NCBI GenBank assembly: GCA_026396845.1 | Contig: JAPLWC010000101.1 | Span: 1-13,658 of the forward strand | From: Candidatus Gottesmanbacteria bacterium | Lineage (GTDB): Bacteria > Patescibacteriota > Microgenomatia > UBA10105 > UBA927 | Reading direction: 5' to 3' | Length of the DNA stretch: 13,658 bases | In this document: piece by piece, positions 5,290-12,605 of the stretch | Layout: each line of letters opens with the position of its first letter | Position numbering within the stretch: position 1 is the stretch's first letter | Made by a program: the position numbers and the translations under genes | Notes under the pieces: generated by a model | Told to the model about the DNA's origin: nothing | Seen by the model: the letters and a program-made list of their open reading frames with translations, nothing else | Database searches by the model: none

Positions 5290-5760
5290 TTACTGAATAA
5301 TAATTTTGGGCGCGGCGGACGGGGTGTCTGGTTGAAGAATCGCCGAGGGTGTCGCATTTGTTTGGGCTGAAGGTGTCGCAGTGTTTCCTATATTCACCGG
5401 TGCCACATCGATAATTTTATTAACACTAGGGCGGTATAAAATAGCCTTCTTGGCCTTCGTGTAAATAATCACTTTATCTCCGTTTTTGGCATTGACAAAA
5501 AACGGCTGGTCTTTGAGCTTCGATACGTCAGTCACCTGCATGACGGTCGGCTCTTCTCCCTCCGAGAGCATCATCAACTTGGCTACCGCGGCAATTGTAT
5601 CTTTGGCATCCTGTTTGGCGGCCTCTGTAGGGTTATTAATACGCATCTGTGCCGCCTGATATTGCCGGAAGAAGTACACCGACGGAGCGCTAGCCAAAAC
5701 CACAAGAAGTGCAACACCAATAATAACTTTGTATTTCGTGATAAATCCCAGGATTGCCAT
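5290..5760 (-). CDS. Single-pass membrane protein with a Pro/Thr/Ser/Ala-rich tail, 156 aa
   Basis: The N-terminus is short and basic and is followed by one hydrophobic helix (about residues 9-31, VIIGVALLVVLASAPSVYFF), so the protein is probably anchored with the rest outside the cell. Residues 32-70 form a helix (RQYQAAQMRINNPTEAAKQD, then DTIAAVAKLMML). A compact domain of about 50 residues follows, with EGEEPTVMQVTDVSKLKDQP, NAKNGDKVIIYT and KAILYRPSVNKIIDVAPVNI. The last 30 residues are rich in Thr, Ala, Pro and Ser and are probably a flexible linker or tail. I recall similar proteins in many Patescibacteria genomes, without a known function. The start at 5760 is set by a TATAAT 7 nt upstream; the open frame continues to 6156 but that part is antisense to the GT2 gene. 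It is divergent from the glycan operon. Confidence 0.75.
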   Translation of the reverse strand: MAILGFITKYKVIIGVALLVVLASAPSVYFFRQYQAAQMRINNPTEAAKQDAKDTIAAVAKLMMLSEGEEPTVMQVTDVSKLKDQPFFVNAKNGDKVIIYTKAKKAILYRPSVNKIIDVAPVNIGNTATPSAQTNATPSAILQPDTPSAAPKIIIQ

Positions 5761-5767
5761 GACTTGT

Positions 5768-5795
5768 ATTATAATGAGCCCAGTATGAATTGCAA
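5768..5795. promoter_or_regulatory. Bidirectional promoter with a palindromic -10
   Basis: ATTATAAT (5768-5775) is its own reverse complement. It yields TATAAT on the minus strand (5768-5773, 7 nt before the ATG at 5760) and TATAAT on the plus strand (5770-5775, 9 nt before the ATG at 5785). For the minus strand a TTGCAA (5790-5795) sits 16 bp away as a possible -35; it lies inside the first codons of the plus-strand gene. No good plus-strand -35 is seen. Confidence 0.7.
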
Positions 5796-6399
5796 TATTG
5801 TCTATTCCGTCATCCTCCCGATCCGCAACGAAGAAGAGTCCCTGCCGCAGCTTTTTGATGAGATTGAACAAACATTTAGAGGCAAATCCTATGAGATCAT
5901 TGCTGTTGACGATGCATCGGGTCACGCCGATCATTTCGGTAAATGGGAAGCACTGCGCACGGGAATAGCTCGCGCGAAAGGATCCATCATCATCACGATG
6001 GATTCGGACCTGCAGGATGATCCGAAGGAGCTGCCGATACTTCTTACTACTCTCAACCAAGGCTTTGATATCGTTTCGGGCTGGCGAAAGAACCGTCAGG
6101 ATCCGTTTTACAAAATAGTCTTGACACGCTTTGCAAATATCCTGTACGGCTTCCATGATTTTTCCAGTCCCTACAAAGTCTATCGAAAAGAAGCGCTTGC
6201 AAAGCTTCCGAAAGATGGTTCGCTTCTTCGCTATTCTTTCTTATTCGCCCGTACATTCGGCCTTCATATCGCTGAGGTTCCGGTTGCCCATCGCGCCAGA
6301 CTATACGGGCAATCCAAATTCGGAATCATCAAATACGTCAGGATCTTTTACGATCTTATCCTCATTCGTCTGCTCTTTTGTGGGTCTAACCGGATATGA
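5785..6399 (+). CDS. Family 2 glycosyltransferase, compact form, 204 aa
   Basis: This is a GT-A fold enzyme of the DPM1/polyprenyl-phosphate sugar synthase type, which moves a sugar from a nucleotide donor to a lipid phosphate at the inner face of the membrane. Motifs: YSVILPIRNEEESLPQLFDE at the start, YEIIAVDDAS (donor binding), IIITMDSDLQDDPKE (the metal-binding DxD region), VSGWRKNRQDP, SSPYKVYRKEAL and EVPVAHRARLYGQSKFG near the end. It is shorter than family norms: the stretch between DDAS and GKWEALRTG is about 18 residues short, and the segment between FANILY and the KVYRK motif is also shortened. No transmembrane pair follows. The ATG at 5785 follows a TATAAT by 9 nt; the longer frame to 5662 is antisense to the divergent gene. 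It is the first gene of an operon and joins the next by ATGA overlap. Confidence 0.85.
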   Translation: MNCNIVYSVILPIRNEEESLPQLFDEIEQTFRGKSYEIIAVDDASGHADHFGKWEALRTGIARAKGSIIITMDSDLQDDPKELPILLTTLNQGFDIVSGWRKNRQDPFYKIVLTRFANILYGFHDFSSPYKVYRKEALAKLPKDGSLLRYSFLFARTFGLHIAEVPVAHRARLYGQSKFGIIKYVRIFYDLILIRLLFCGSNRI

Positions 6400-7400
6400 A
6401 CATCGTTATATTTTCTCAGACATTTCCGCTTTATCCGACCGATGGCACTGCTCACTTTATGTACGATTTCGCCCGAGGCCTTTCCGAGACCGGTCATACT
6501 GTTTTTGTCCTTGTTCCGTTCCATCCCGACCTCAAGTCTAATCTTTTTGAAGGGATTCACGTCGTCCCGTTTCGATATATTACCCCCGACTCTCTTCACT
6601 TACTCGGTTACGGCAGAACGGTAGCCAATGACCAAAAAATCCCATGGTTTGTCTACCTTCTAACCCCTTTGTATCTTTTGTGCGGCGCCATCGCATTACT
6701 GAGACTCGTGCATGAAGAACGTATAGATATTATTAACGCTCATTGGATCGTTCCTAATGGTTTTTGTGCAGCTATTGTCTCCCGCATCACGGGCATTCCG
6801 CTGGTCATTACACTTCCCGGAACCGACGTGTATCTTGCGCAGACTAACCCGCTCGCCCGTTTCATGTCCCGAGTAGCAATCACGTGGGCCAGAGAGATTG
6901 TTTCCAACAGCCCGCAGAGGAAAAAACACGTTGGTGTTGTCATTGCCACCGCCGGTCGGATGGTTGCTAAAAAGGGCTTTGAGATTTTGCACAGTATATA
7001 TCCGGAGATTGAGATCATTACCAATCTGCCGATAGATAAATTCCGCCGTAAATTATTAACAGTTGACATATTTGTTGCTCCCTCAATCCGCGACAAAAAT
7101 GGTAACCTGGATGACGCATCACTCGTGGTTCTTGAGGCGATGGCGGCCGGATGCGCGGTAGTCGTCAGCGACCTACCGGGTTATAGAATGATGATTAAAA
7201 ACGGAAAAAACGGCATATTATTTCCGCCACATGATACAAAGGCCATGGCCCGGGCAATAGAATGTTTACGCGCCTCGGGGACTCTTCGGCAAAAAATGGG
7301 AACCAACGCCCGGAAAACCGTAGCCTCAAAATATACACACCTAAAAATTGCTGCCGCGTATCTTAAAATATTCAAAACGTATGAAATTTATACTCATTAA
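6396..7400 (+). CDS. Family 4 (GT-B) glycosyltransferase, 334 aa
   Basis: GT4 enzymes are retaining GT-B glycosyltransferases, usually building cell-surface polysaccharide or glycolipid on the cytosolic side of the membrane. The N-terminal domain is typical: FSQTFPLYPTDGTAHFMYDF, ARGLSETGHTVFVLVP, DIINAHWIVPNG and PLVITLPGTDVY. The C-terminal domain has AGRMVAKKGFEIL, DIFVAPSIRDKNGNLDDASL, VVLEAMAAGCAVVVSDLPG and an ending typical of the family (KMGTNARKTVASKY). Two pieces are shorter than expected: about 40 residues between NSPQ and the GRMVAKKG motif, where the PNGVD segment should be, and part of the region before DIFVAPS. Total length is about 40-70 below common values. It starts inside the stop of the GT2 gene (ATGA) and is probably translationally coupled; it overlaps the next gene by 20 bp. 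Confidence 0.85.
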   Translation: MNIVIFSQTFPLYPTDGTAHFMYDFARGLSETGHTVFVLVPFHPDLKSNLFEGIHVVPFRYITPDSLHLLGYGRTVANDQKIPWFVYLLTPLYLLCGAIALLRLVHEERIDIINAHWIVPNGFCAAIVSRITGIPLVITLPGTDVYLAQTNPLARFMSRVAITWAREIVSNSPQRKKHVGVVIATAGRMVAKKGFEILHSIYPEIEIITNLPIDKFRRKLLTVDIFVAPSIRDKNGNLDDASLVVLEAMAAGCAVVVSDLPGYRMMIKNGKNGILFPPHDTKAMARAIECLRASGTLRQKMGTNARKTVASKYTHLKIAAAYLKIFKTYEIYTH

Positions 7401-8811
7401 TCCGCCATCGATGGGTCGTTACTGGAAACCGGCTACACCGCATGTGGGCTTAGGCTATTTGTCTGAAACACTCCTTACCAATAGGCACCAGGTGGAAATT
7501 GCCGACATGAGACTAGGAATGCGATTGGGAGAATTAGTCGCGAACATAAAAAAGTTCAGACCCGATTATATCGGTATCACCGCCGCAAGCCTTGAGTATC
7601 AAAAAGTCTATAACGATATCGCAAACCTTAAAAATATTTTTACCATACCGGTCGTCATGGGCGGTCCGCATGCCTCCGTGGTCAAAGAGCAGGTCCTGCA
7701 GTATTCAAAAACTGATCTGGTAGTAGTGGGTGAAGGTGAACGAACAATTCTGGAGATAGCGAAGCGTATCCCGTATAGGAAAATAAACGGGTTAATCTGG
7801 CGTGACCGGCGGGGCACTATTATCACTAATCCCCCACGAGAGGGCATACGTACCCTTGATGAGCTTCCTTTTCCCAAATACCAAAAATTTCAATTGGGAA
7901 AATACCTGGAGCATAAAATTGCGATCGTCGCTGAACGGGGATGTCCATATGACTGTACGTATTGTGCTTCCCGGCTGATTTTAGGGCGCGGTTTTAGATT
8001 TAGAAACCCGCTAAAGATAGTTGAAGAAATAAAATATTGGTATCAAAGAGGCTACAGGGAATTTGGATTTAACGATGATGAATTTACGGGCTACAGACAA
8101 TGGGCGGAAAATATCTGCGATCTCATTGTCAAGGAGAATATTAAAGCCAGTTTTGAACTGCGGACCGGCATCAGAGTGGACAAGACAGATGCGTCGCTTC
8201 TCACCAAAATGAAATCAGCCGGATTCTTCTTTTTTGCTTTCGGGGCAGAATCTTCGGATGCCAACGTCTTGAAATTAGCCCGGAAGGGCATAACTGCGCT
8301 CCAGATAAAACGGGCAGTACGGGTGGTCAATACACTGGGACTCGAGTCAAGCGGCTTCTTCATGATCGGTTTACCGGGAGATACGCTTAAAAAATTCAGA
8401 AAAACGCTCGCGTTTGCCAAAAGTCTCAAGCTCTCGGAAGTCCGTTTTTATAATGCCGTCCCCTATCCCGGGACGGATTTTTACCGCTGGATCCTACAAT
8501 ACGGACGATTACTCTATCCACCGGAAATATATCTGAATACATATGACCGTCTGCAGAGGAATCCGGTATTTGAGACTAAAGAATTTCCGGCTGAAGAGAG
8601 GCAAATTGCCTACGATTTGGGTGAACAATTTTTCACCGAACGACTACTCGTCAAAACTCTGGGGGGTAGTTTGACCAAACCACTGATACTACTGTGCAGA
8701 AACAACATACTCCGGCATCTCCTGCTAAAAATAGGCTTTCGCTTTACCGTGCCCGTCAGGAAACTCCAAAAATTCAGAAGAACCAGAAGCGGCGGTTGGT
8801 TTTTGGTATAG
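7381..8811 (+). CDS. Radical SAM protein with N-terminal cobalamin-binding-like domain (COG1032 type)
   Basis: Residues 1-130 form a Rossmann-like B12-binding-type domain (LINPPSMGRYWKPATPHVGL, GYLSETLLTNRHQVEIADMR, VVMGGPHASV, VVVGEGERTILE). The radical SAM domain follows, with the iron-sulfur motif CPYDCTYC (C188, C192, C195), then FGFNDDEFTG, ELRTGIRVD, FFAFGAESSD and SGFFMIGLPGDT. Such enzymes use a 5'-deoxyadenosyl radical for methylation, C-C bond formation or ring rearrangement; many lie in surface-glycan or lipid clusters. I do not see the DxHxxG cobalamin-ligating motif, so B12 may bind base-off in another way or not at all. The ATG at 7381 gives a 20-bp overlap with the GT4 gene; a Met 11 codons upstream is buried deeper in GT4. 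The substrate is unknown. The 3' end overlaps the convergent methyltransferase by 87 bp. Confidence 0.88.
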   Translation: MKFILINPPSMGRYWKPATPHVGLGYLSETLLTNRHQVEIADMRLGMRLGELVANIKKFRPDYIGITAASLEYQKVYNDIANLKNIFTIPVVMGGPHASVVKEQVLQYSKTDLVVVGEGERTILEIAKRIPYRKINGLIWRDRRGTIITNPPREGIRTLDELPFPKYQKFQLGKYLEHKIAIVAERGCPYDCTYCASRLILGRGFRFRNPLKIVEEIKYWYQRGYREFGFNDDEFTGYRQWAENICDLIVKENIKASFELRTGIRVDKTDASLLTKMKSAGFFFFAFGAESSDANVLKLARKGITALQIKRAVRVVNTLGLESSGFFMIGLPGDTLKKFRKTLAFAKSLKLSEVRFYNAVPYPGTDFYRWILQYGRLLYPPEIYLNTYDRLQRNPVFETKEFPAEERQIAYDLGEQFFTERLLVKTLGGSLTKPLILLCRNNILRHLLLKIGFRFTVPVRKLQKFRRTRSGGWFLV

Positions 8812-9501
8812 CCCGGCAAACCTGGTAGTCAGAAATTCGATTTTTACCGGCAAACCGATTTCACCGTACTCCGGGTGCGCCAACTCCCACCATTCTCTAA
8901 CCGTCACAAGTCCCCGAACGGCCCGGCGCCAATCCTTTATTCTCAGTTTGTTAAGATATTCGCGGCTTTGATATACATCGGGAGAAATGAAACGGTGTAT
9001 GATCGCATTCATCCATCTTTCCGGCAAGAAATGGATAAGGAGAACAGTCGCATCATACAGATGATGCCCGACGACGGAATAGTAAGGCGTCAGCTCGACG
9101 TACAGGTAACCACCCTGCTTGAGGACGCGGCAGCACTCGCGAATTATCTTGCCCGGCGCGGCTGCATGTTCGATCATGTCGACCATGAGGATGACGTCAA
9201 AATAGTCATCGGTAAAAGGAAGGTGCGTCGCATCCGCTCTGATCCATTTTATCAAACCTTCCGTATCCAAATTTTTGGCGGTGCGGATTTTATTGTCATC
9301 CATATCAAGCCCGGCCGTTTCCCTGGTGCCACGCGTAGCGACTAAACTCGTCAGCGAACCGAAACCGCAACCGACATCCAGTACTGTTTTATTCCGAAAA
9401 TTAATAATACTTCCGATGCGGGCAACTACCTTTTCCATCCTCTTCGTCCTCCAGAGGCGGTACTCCATGACACCCTTACGCGAATTTTTGAAATCAGACA
9501 T
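8725..9501 (-). CDS. Class I SAM-dependent methyltransferase
   Basis: This 258-residue protein has the standard seven-stranded methyltransferase core: VLDVGCGFGSLTSLVA (motif I, about residues 40-55), GLDMDDNKI (the acidic residue that binds the ribose), RADATHLPFTDDYFDVILMV (motifs II-III), IEHAAAPGKIIRECCRVLKQ and GGYLYVELTPY. The rest, about 100 residues, is a variable region that probably binds the acceptor, and nothing in it identifies the substrate. Among glycosyltransferases, O-methylation of a sugar or lipid is a sensible guess. The tail after GLYQKP (about 23 residues) lies entirely within the overlap with the radical SAM gene and may be a late extension. It is the last gene of a minus-strand group. 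A weak promoter (TTTAAA, 17 bp, TACACT) ends 10 nt upstream. Confidence 0.9.
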   Translation of the reverse strand: MSDFKNSRKGVMEYRLWRTKRMEKVVARIGSIINFRNKTVLDVGCGFGSLTSLVATRGTRETAGLDMDDNKIRTAKNLDTEGLIKWIRADATHLPFTDDYFDVILMVDMIEHAAAPGKIIRECCRVLKQGGYLYVELTPYYSVVGHHLYDATVLLIHFLPERWMNAIIHRFISPDVYQSREYLNKLRIKDWRRAVRGLVTVREWWELAHPEYGEIGLPVKIEFLTTRFAGLYQKPTAASGSSEFLEFPDGHGKAKAYF

Positions 9502-9511
9502 AATTTAGGAC

Positions 9512-9540
9512 AGTGTACCCCGACACTCTACAATTTTAAA
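9512..9540 (-). promoter_or_regulatory. Possible promoter of the methyltransferase gene
   Basis: TTTAAA (9535-9540), a 17-bp spacer and TACACT (9512-9517) end 10 nt before the ATG at 9501 on the minus strand. The same stretch has a 5-bp inverted repeat (AGTGT at 9512-9516 with ACACT at 9523-9527). Both elements are weak, so the gene may instead be read from upstream. Confidence 0.35.
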
Positions 9541-9558
9541 GGAGGATTGTATCCTTCG

Positions 9559-10938
9559 TTATTGATCATAAAATAAAATTGACGGCATAAATAACCCGTT
9601 GGCCAGAGGAGTTTGTGGGAAAATTTTAAGTTGAGATTGATACCCTAACAAGTCGACTAATTGTTGCATGTCTTTATCAGTTTTGATGCCCAATTTCATT
9701 TCTTCAGCATTCATCCGTATTACCCGCTCCCGGGGTATGGATGCGTTCGGGTTCGTCATAAGTATACCCGTGTGAACTATCCGTTCAATACTCAGAGGAT
9801 TCATGGTTTCTTGAGCAACCATATTGAGCCTGGCAGACACAATGATGACGGTGCCCAAAAGCACTGCACCTAAAATTTTAATGATAGTATTCCTTTTAGA
9901 TATTTCCATAAGTATATAGACAAATAATTGACTAAAAAATACGATCGGGAGCAAGATCAAATTTGTCCGTACCTTTACGAGCCCAGTTGTCGCTGCGATA
10001 ACCAAACACAGTATCCAAAAGAATACCGTATATATTTTCTCCCGTGGTAGCATGATTACCGTTGTTATTCCAATCATGATTAAGATGATTTTCCATATAG
10101 CATAGAAAAAAGAACCCATTGGAAATGCAGACCAACGAATATGTGTTACCCAACCACTCAAATACAGAATATTGGTTTCCGGAACAAAGTGTAGGTGTAT
10201 GAAGACGTAAAACATCGATAGAATAAATAACGAAGCTGTAATGAGACCAAGACGATTTAGGCTGTTCTTGAAGTTTTTTCTTACGGGGAGTCGAGACAAA
10301 AGAAATACATAATATGCCCCGAAAATCGGAAAAAGTGCTACCAATGCCAAAGCATCTTCTCTGGTTAAGAGGGCTACACTAACCAGTCCTATACATAATA
10401 CAAAAGCCAAACGACCCCCCCCTTGTATAAATGTTGTTATCGCCCATAGCGATAGCACAAAGAGAAGCGCGACCAGTACATGAATCCCATCAGCAATCCA
10501 AACTAAATTAAACCAATTATATCGTGCGCTGATAGTCAGAATGCATCCCAGTGTTGAATATACATATGGCACGGAATAACAATCAAACAGAATTTTACAA
10601 AAAAGCGTTAGACTGAGCGCCAGAAGTATCAAAATAAATAGTCTGTGATACAGAGTATGTTCGCCAAATACGGCTGCACGGGCATGATTAAAGAGCGTCG
10701 TGATAGGCCGGTACCCGGCAGTTTCTATATGATCCGGATCCCATTGCCCGACGAATACACTTTGTAATTCCGATATGTTATACGTTCTGATGAGATGTAT
10801 GTCGTCCCAATAAAAGTCGTATGAGAGTGATTTGCTGGTCACAATGAGTTCAAATCCTAATAGAAGCAAAAAGATGAAAATAACAGTGTGCGGAGAAAGG
10901 AAATTCACTCGGAGTTTAGCTAAAATGTTTTGATTCAT
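9559..10938 (-). CDS. GT-C-like multi-pass membrane glycosyltransferase, 459 aa
   Basis: About ten or more hydrophobic helices run through the protein. The first loop after helix 1 has SYDFYWDDIHLI (D45, D46), and the next loop has AGYRPITTLFNHARAAVFGE, followed by a helix. This order (WDD, then a R-P-L-like motif, then a G-x(4-5)-H turn) is what GT-C polyprenyl-phosphate-sugar transferases of the TMTC/PMT-related kind show; the acidic pair is the likely catalytic or metal site in the periplasmic loop. The C-terminal 80 residues are soluble (from about MNPLSIERIV), shorter than the TPR domain of true TMTC proteins. A TTG at 10953 is possible, but the ATG at 10938 is preferred; no Shine-Dalgarno site is seen. 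Same direction as, and 30 bp downstream of, the apparent gene remnant at 10969-11140. The transferred sugar is unknown. Confidence 0.75.
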   Translation of the reverse strand: MNQNILAKLRVNFLSPHTVIFIFLLLLGFELIVTSKSLSYDFYWDDIHLIRTYNISELQSVFVGQWDPDHIETAGYRPITTLFNHARAAVFGEHTLYHRLFILILLALSLTLFCKILFDCYSVPYVYSTLGCILTISARYNWFNLVWIADGIHVLVALLFVLSLWAITTFIQGGGRLAFVLCIGLVSVALLTREDALALVALFPIFGAYYVFLLSRLPVRKNFKNSLNRLGLITASLFILSMFYVFIHLHFVPETNILYLSGWVTHIRWSAFPMGSFFYAIWKIILIMIGITTVIMLPREKIYTVFFWILCLVIAATTGLVKVRTNLILLPIVFFSQLFVYILMEISKRNTIIKILGAVLLGTVIIVSARLNMVAQETMNPLSIERIVHTGILMTNPNASIPRERVIRMNAEEMKLGIKTDKDMQQLVDLLGYQSQLKIFPQTPLANGLFMPSILFYDQ

Positions 10939-10968
10939 ATTACAACGGTTCAAGATGAAGATAGTTTC

Positions 10969-11140
10969 TCATACACTCAGGAGCAATTCAAGCATTTTAT
11001 GCTCATGAAAGTAATAGGGTCGGACATAGTCCATTGCGTGGAGCAGATACCTATTTTCATTATTCGGGCCGGCGCCCCCGGAGCCACCGGTTTCTCCGTA
11101 TGCCAACCATGTCCCGCTCCCAGGGATAATAGATTGTCAT
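10969..11140 (-). pseudogene. SD-led small frame with probable frameshift
   Basis: The best ribosome binding site in this part of the window (AAAAGGAGATAACGAA before an ATG at 11140; AGGAG core at 11149-11153, 8 nt spacing) leads into a frame that ends after only 26 codons (stop at 11060). If one base is skipped near the seventh codon, the frame continues for about 50 more codons to a TGA at 10969, reading GTWLAYGETGGSGGAGPNNE and then RYLLHAMDYVRPYYF with LELLL near its end. The ATG lies 4 nt past the stop of the GT39-like gene, so it looks like the next gene of that operon. It may be a decayed or sequencing-broken short gene, or a real short peptide. I do not recognise the product. Confidence 0.4.
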
Positions 11141-11144
11141 TTCG

Positions 11145-12584
11145 TTATCTCCTTTTCCCCCGCCCGACAAGCGTCAGGACAAACATCGGTTTGAGGGTGC
11201 CTGCATCCACCATGGTGACACGTTCTTTATTGAGCGCCGTATATGACCGGAAAAAAATATTCGGCGCTCGCGTCATCACGATGACGTCCGTGCCATCTAA
11301 TAACTGCCTATATGCCTGGTCTGACATTGGCTCCGAAGGGGCTTCATAGATAGTCAGTGAACTATTTTTGCGCAATTCAAAATACGGATCAGGAATTGCA
11401 ACGATGAGGACGTGACTGCCATCCGGTATGAGAGAGGCGACCCGAGCCGACACCTCATGATACGGGTTACTAAAGTCTAAAAATGCACTCCATGATTCCT
11501 GTGTCAGCAATACGGTCACGATGAAAAATCCGCCAAACAGGGCAATTATGAATATACGCCATACCCGGTGATATTCTGGAAGTTTTGCAAGAAGCGCCAT
11601 GAGCGTCAAGATAAAAAATGGCTCAAAGTACAAAGCAGAAAAAAACAACCGTTCCTCTGCCAGTGCGAGAATAGAAAACACAAATCCCCCCAGCCAGACA
11701 ATATCCGTGCGCTGACGGGTCCGCAGCACCCTATAAAGCTGCACCAATAATGTGACTGCCGCAATACCAAAAAATAGTCTCCAGAGCGTATCTTCCCGGA
11801 ATGATAAGACCAGATCTGACTTCTGCATCAATTTTGCCAGGAATTGTAAACGAACCTGACCGATAAATGACGGAATATTCTTCCCTATGGAGAGAATCCA
11901 GAATGCTACGGCAACCAGGGACGGCAAAACGACCGCCGTCATCCGGCGCAGCGTCGAGCGCCATGAAGTATGGGGCACCATAAGAAATAACACTCCCACT
12001 GCAGGCACGATAAGCCCCAGTGGATGCGTCATAACGGCGAAAGCAGCCACGACGCCCGCCCAGATAAACCAAACAAGGGATTTTTTTTCGCAGGCTACAA
12101 CCATAATCCACACCATGGACATAATAAGAAAAAATACGAGAATATCCATGCGGGCAGTCCGGCTCGTAATGCCAAACGACGGATCTATTCCCAATAAAAA
12201 TATACCCATCGCCGCCAAAAGATCTGACCGATAGATCCGCCGGATGAGAAGCCCGATAACCATAAGCGCACCGGTTCCCAAAGCAACCGAAAGGGCGCGG
12301 ACTGATTCAATTGATGCCCCGAATAGTTTAATCCACTGGGCCAGCAGGAAAAAATAGAACGGCGGGTAAAAATAAAAATGAGACTGCACACCGGGTACAG
12401 CGCCCTGGAAGATATCCGTTGCGATATGGCCCGTTCTGTTGAGTGTGAGGGCCACATCTGTAAAAATCGCTTCATCTGGCCAGACAGGGGGCCCCCACAA
12501 AAATAACCGCACCGTCAAATACACAAACGGAGCGGTGCTCAGCGCGTACAGAAGATATTCCAGTATGATGCCCTGTCGCCTCAT
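11145..12584 (-). CDS. ArnT/PMT-like (GT39/GT83-type) membrane glycosyltransferase, 479 aa
   Basis: The protein has an N-terminal helix followed by PPVWPDEAIFTDVALTL, with the D37-E38 pair in the first periplasmic loop that marks the dolichyl-phosphate-mannose protein mannosyltransferase / ArnT superfamily. Then come YFYPPFYFFLLAQWIKLFG and a series of about ten hydrophobic helices. The last 90 residues are a soluble C-terminal domain (from about FSNPYHEVSARVASLI), as is common in this family. Such enzymes take a sugar from a polyprenyl-phosphate donor at the outer face of the membrane and add it to protein, lipid A-like lipid or polysaccharide. The donor could be made by the GT2 enzyme at 5785. 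The ATG at 12584 has no clear ribosome binding site. Its stop overlaps the SD of the next small frame (AGG AGA TAA), suggesting coupled translation. Confidence 0.82.
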   Translation of the reverse strand: MRRQGIILEYLLYALSTAPFVYLTVRLFLWGPPVWPDEAIFTDVALTLNRTGHIATDIFQGAVPGVQSHFYFYPPFYFFLLAQWIKLFGASIESVRALSVALGTGALMVIGLLIRRIYRSDLLAAMGIFLLGIDPSFGITSRTARMDILVFFLIMSMVWIMVVACEKKSLVWFIWAGVVAAFAVMTHPLGLIVPAVGVLFLMVPHTSWRSTLRRMTAVVLPSLVAVAFWILSIGKNIPSFIGQVRLQFLAKLMQKSDLVLSFREDTLWRLFFGIAAVTLLVQLYRVLRTRQRTDIVWLGGFVFSILALAEERLFFSALYFEPFFILTLMALLAKLPEYHRVWRIFIIALFGGFFIVTVLLTQESWSAFLDFSNPYHEVSARVASLIPDGSHVLIVAIPDPYFELRKNSSLTIYEAPSEPMSDQAYRQLLDGTDVIVMTRAPNIFFRSYTALNKERVTMVDAGTLKPMFVLTLVGRGKRR

Positions 12585-12591
12585 ATCGGGG

Positions 12592-12597
12592 TAAGCT
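12592..12597 (+). promoter_or_regulatory. Possible -10 before the spermidine-synthase-like gene
   Basis: TAAGCT lies 8 nt before the TTG at 12606, the same hexamer and spacing as before the epimerase-like gene at 4263. No -35 is recognisable. It is the only argument for the TTG start beyond homology. Confidence 0.35.
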
Positions 12598-12605
12598 TTC
12601 TTCTC

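Noticed and set aside
5761..6156. N-terminal extension of the small membrane protein to 288 residues
   Set aside because: The extension runs antisense through the GT2 gene and across the -10 element; the shorter form begins with a normal membrane anchor.
9538..9548. AAAGGAGGATTG on the plus strand, resembling a strong Shine-Dalgarno site
   Set aside because: No plus-strand start codon with a meaningful open frame follows it; both flanking genes are on the minus strand.
10954..11137. Possible RNA gene in the gap between the two membrane glycosyltransferases
   Set aside because: I find no cloverleaf or other recognisable RNA fold; the SD-led broken frame explains the stretch better.
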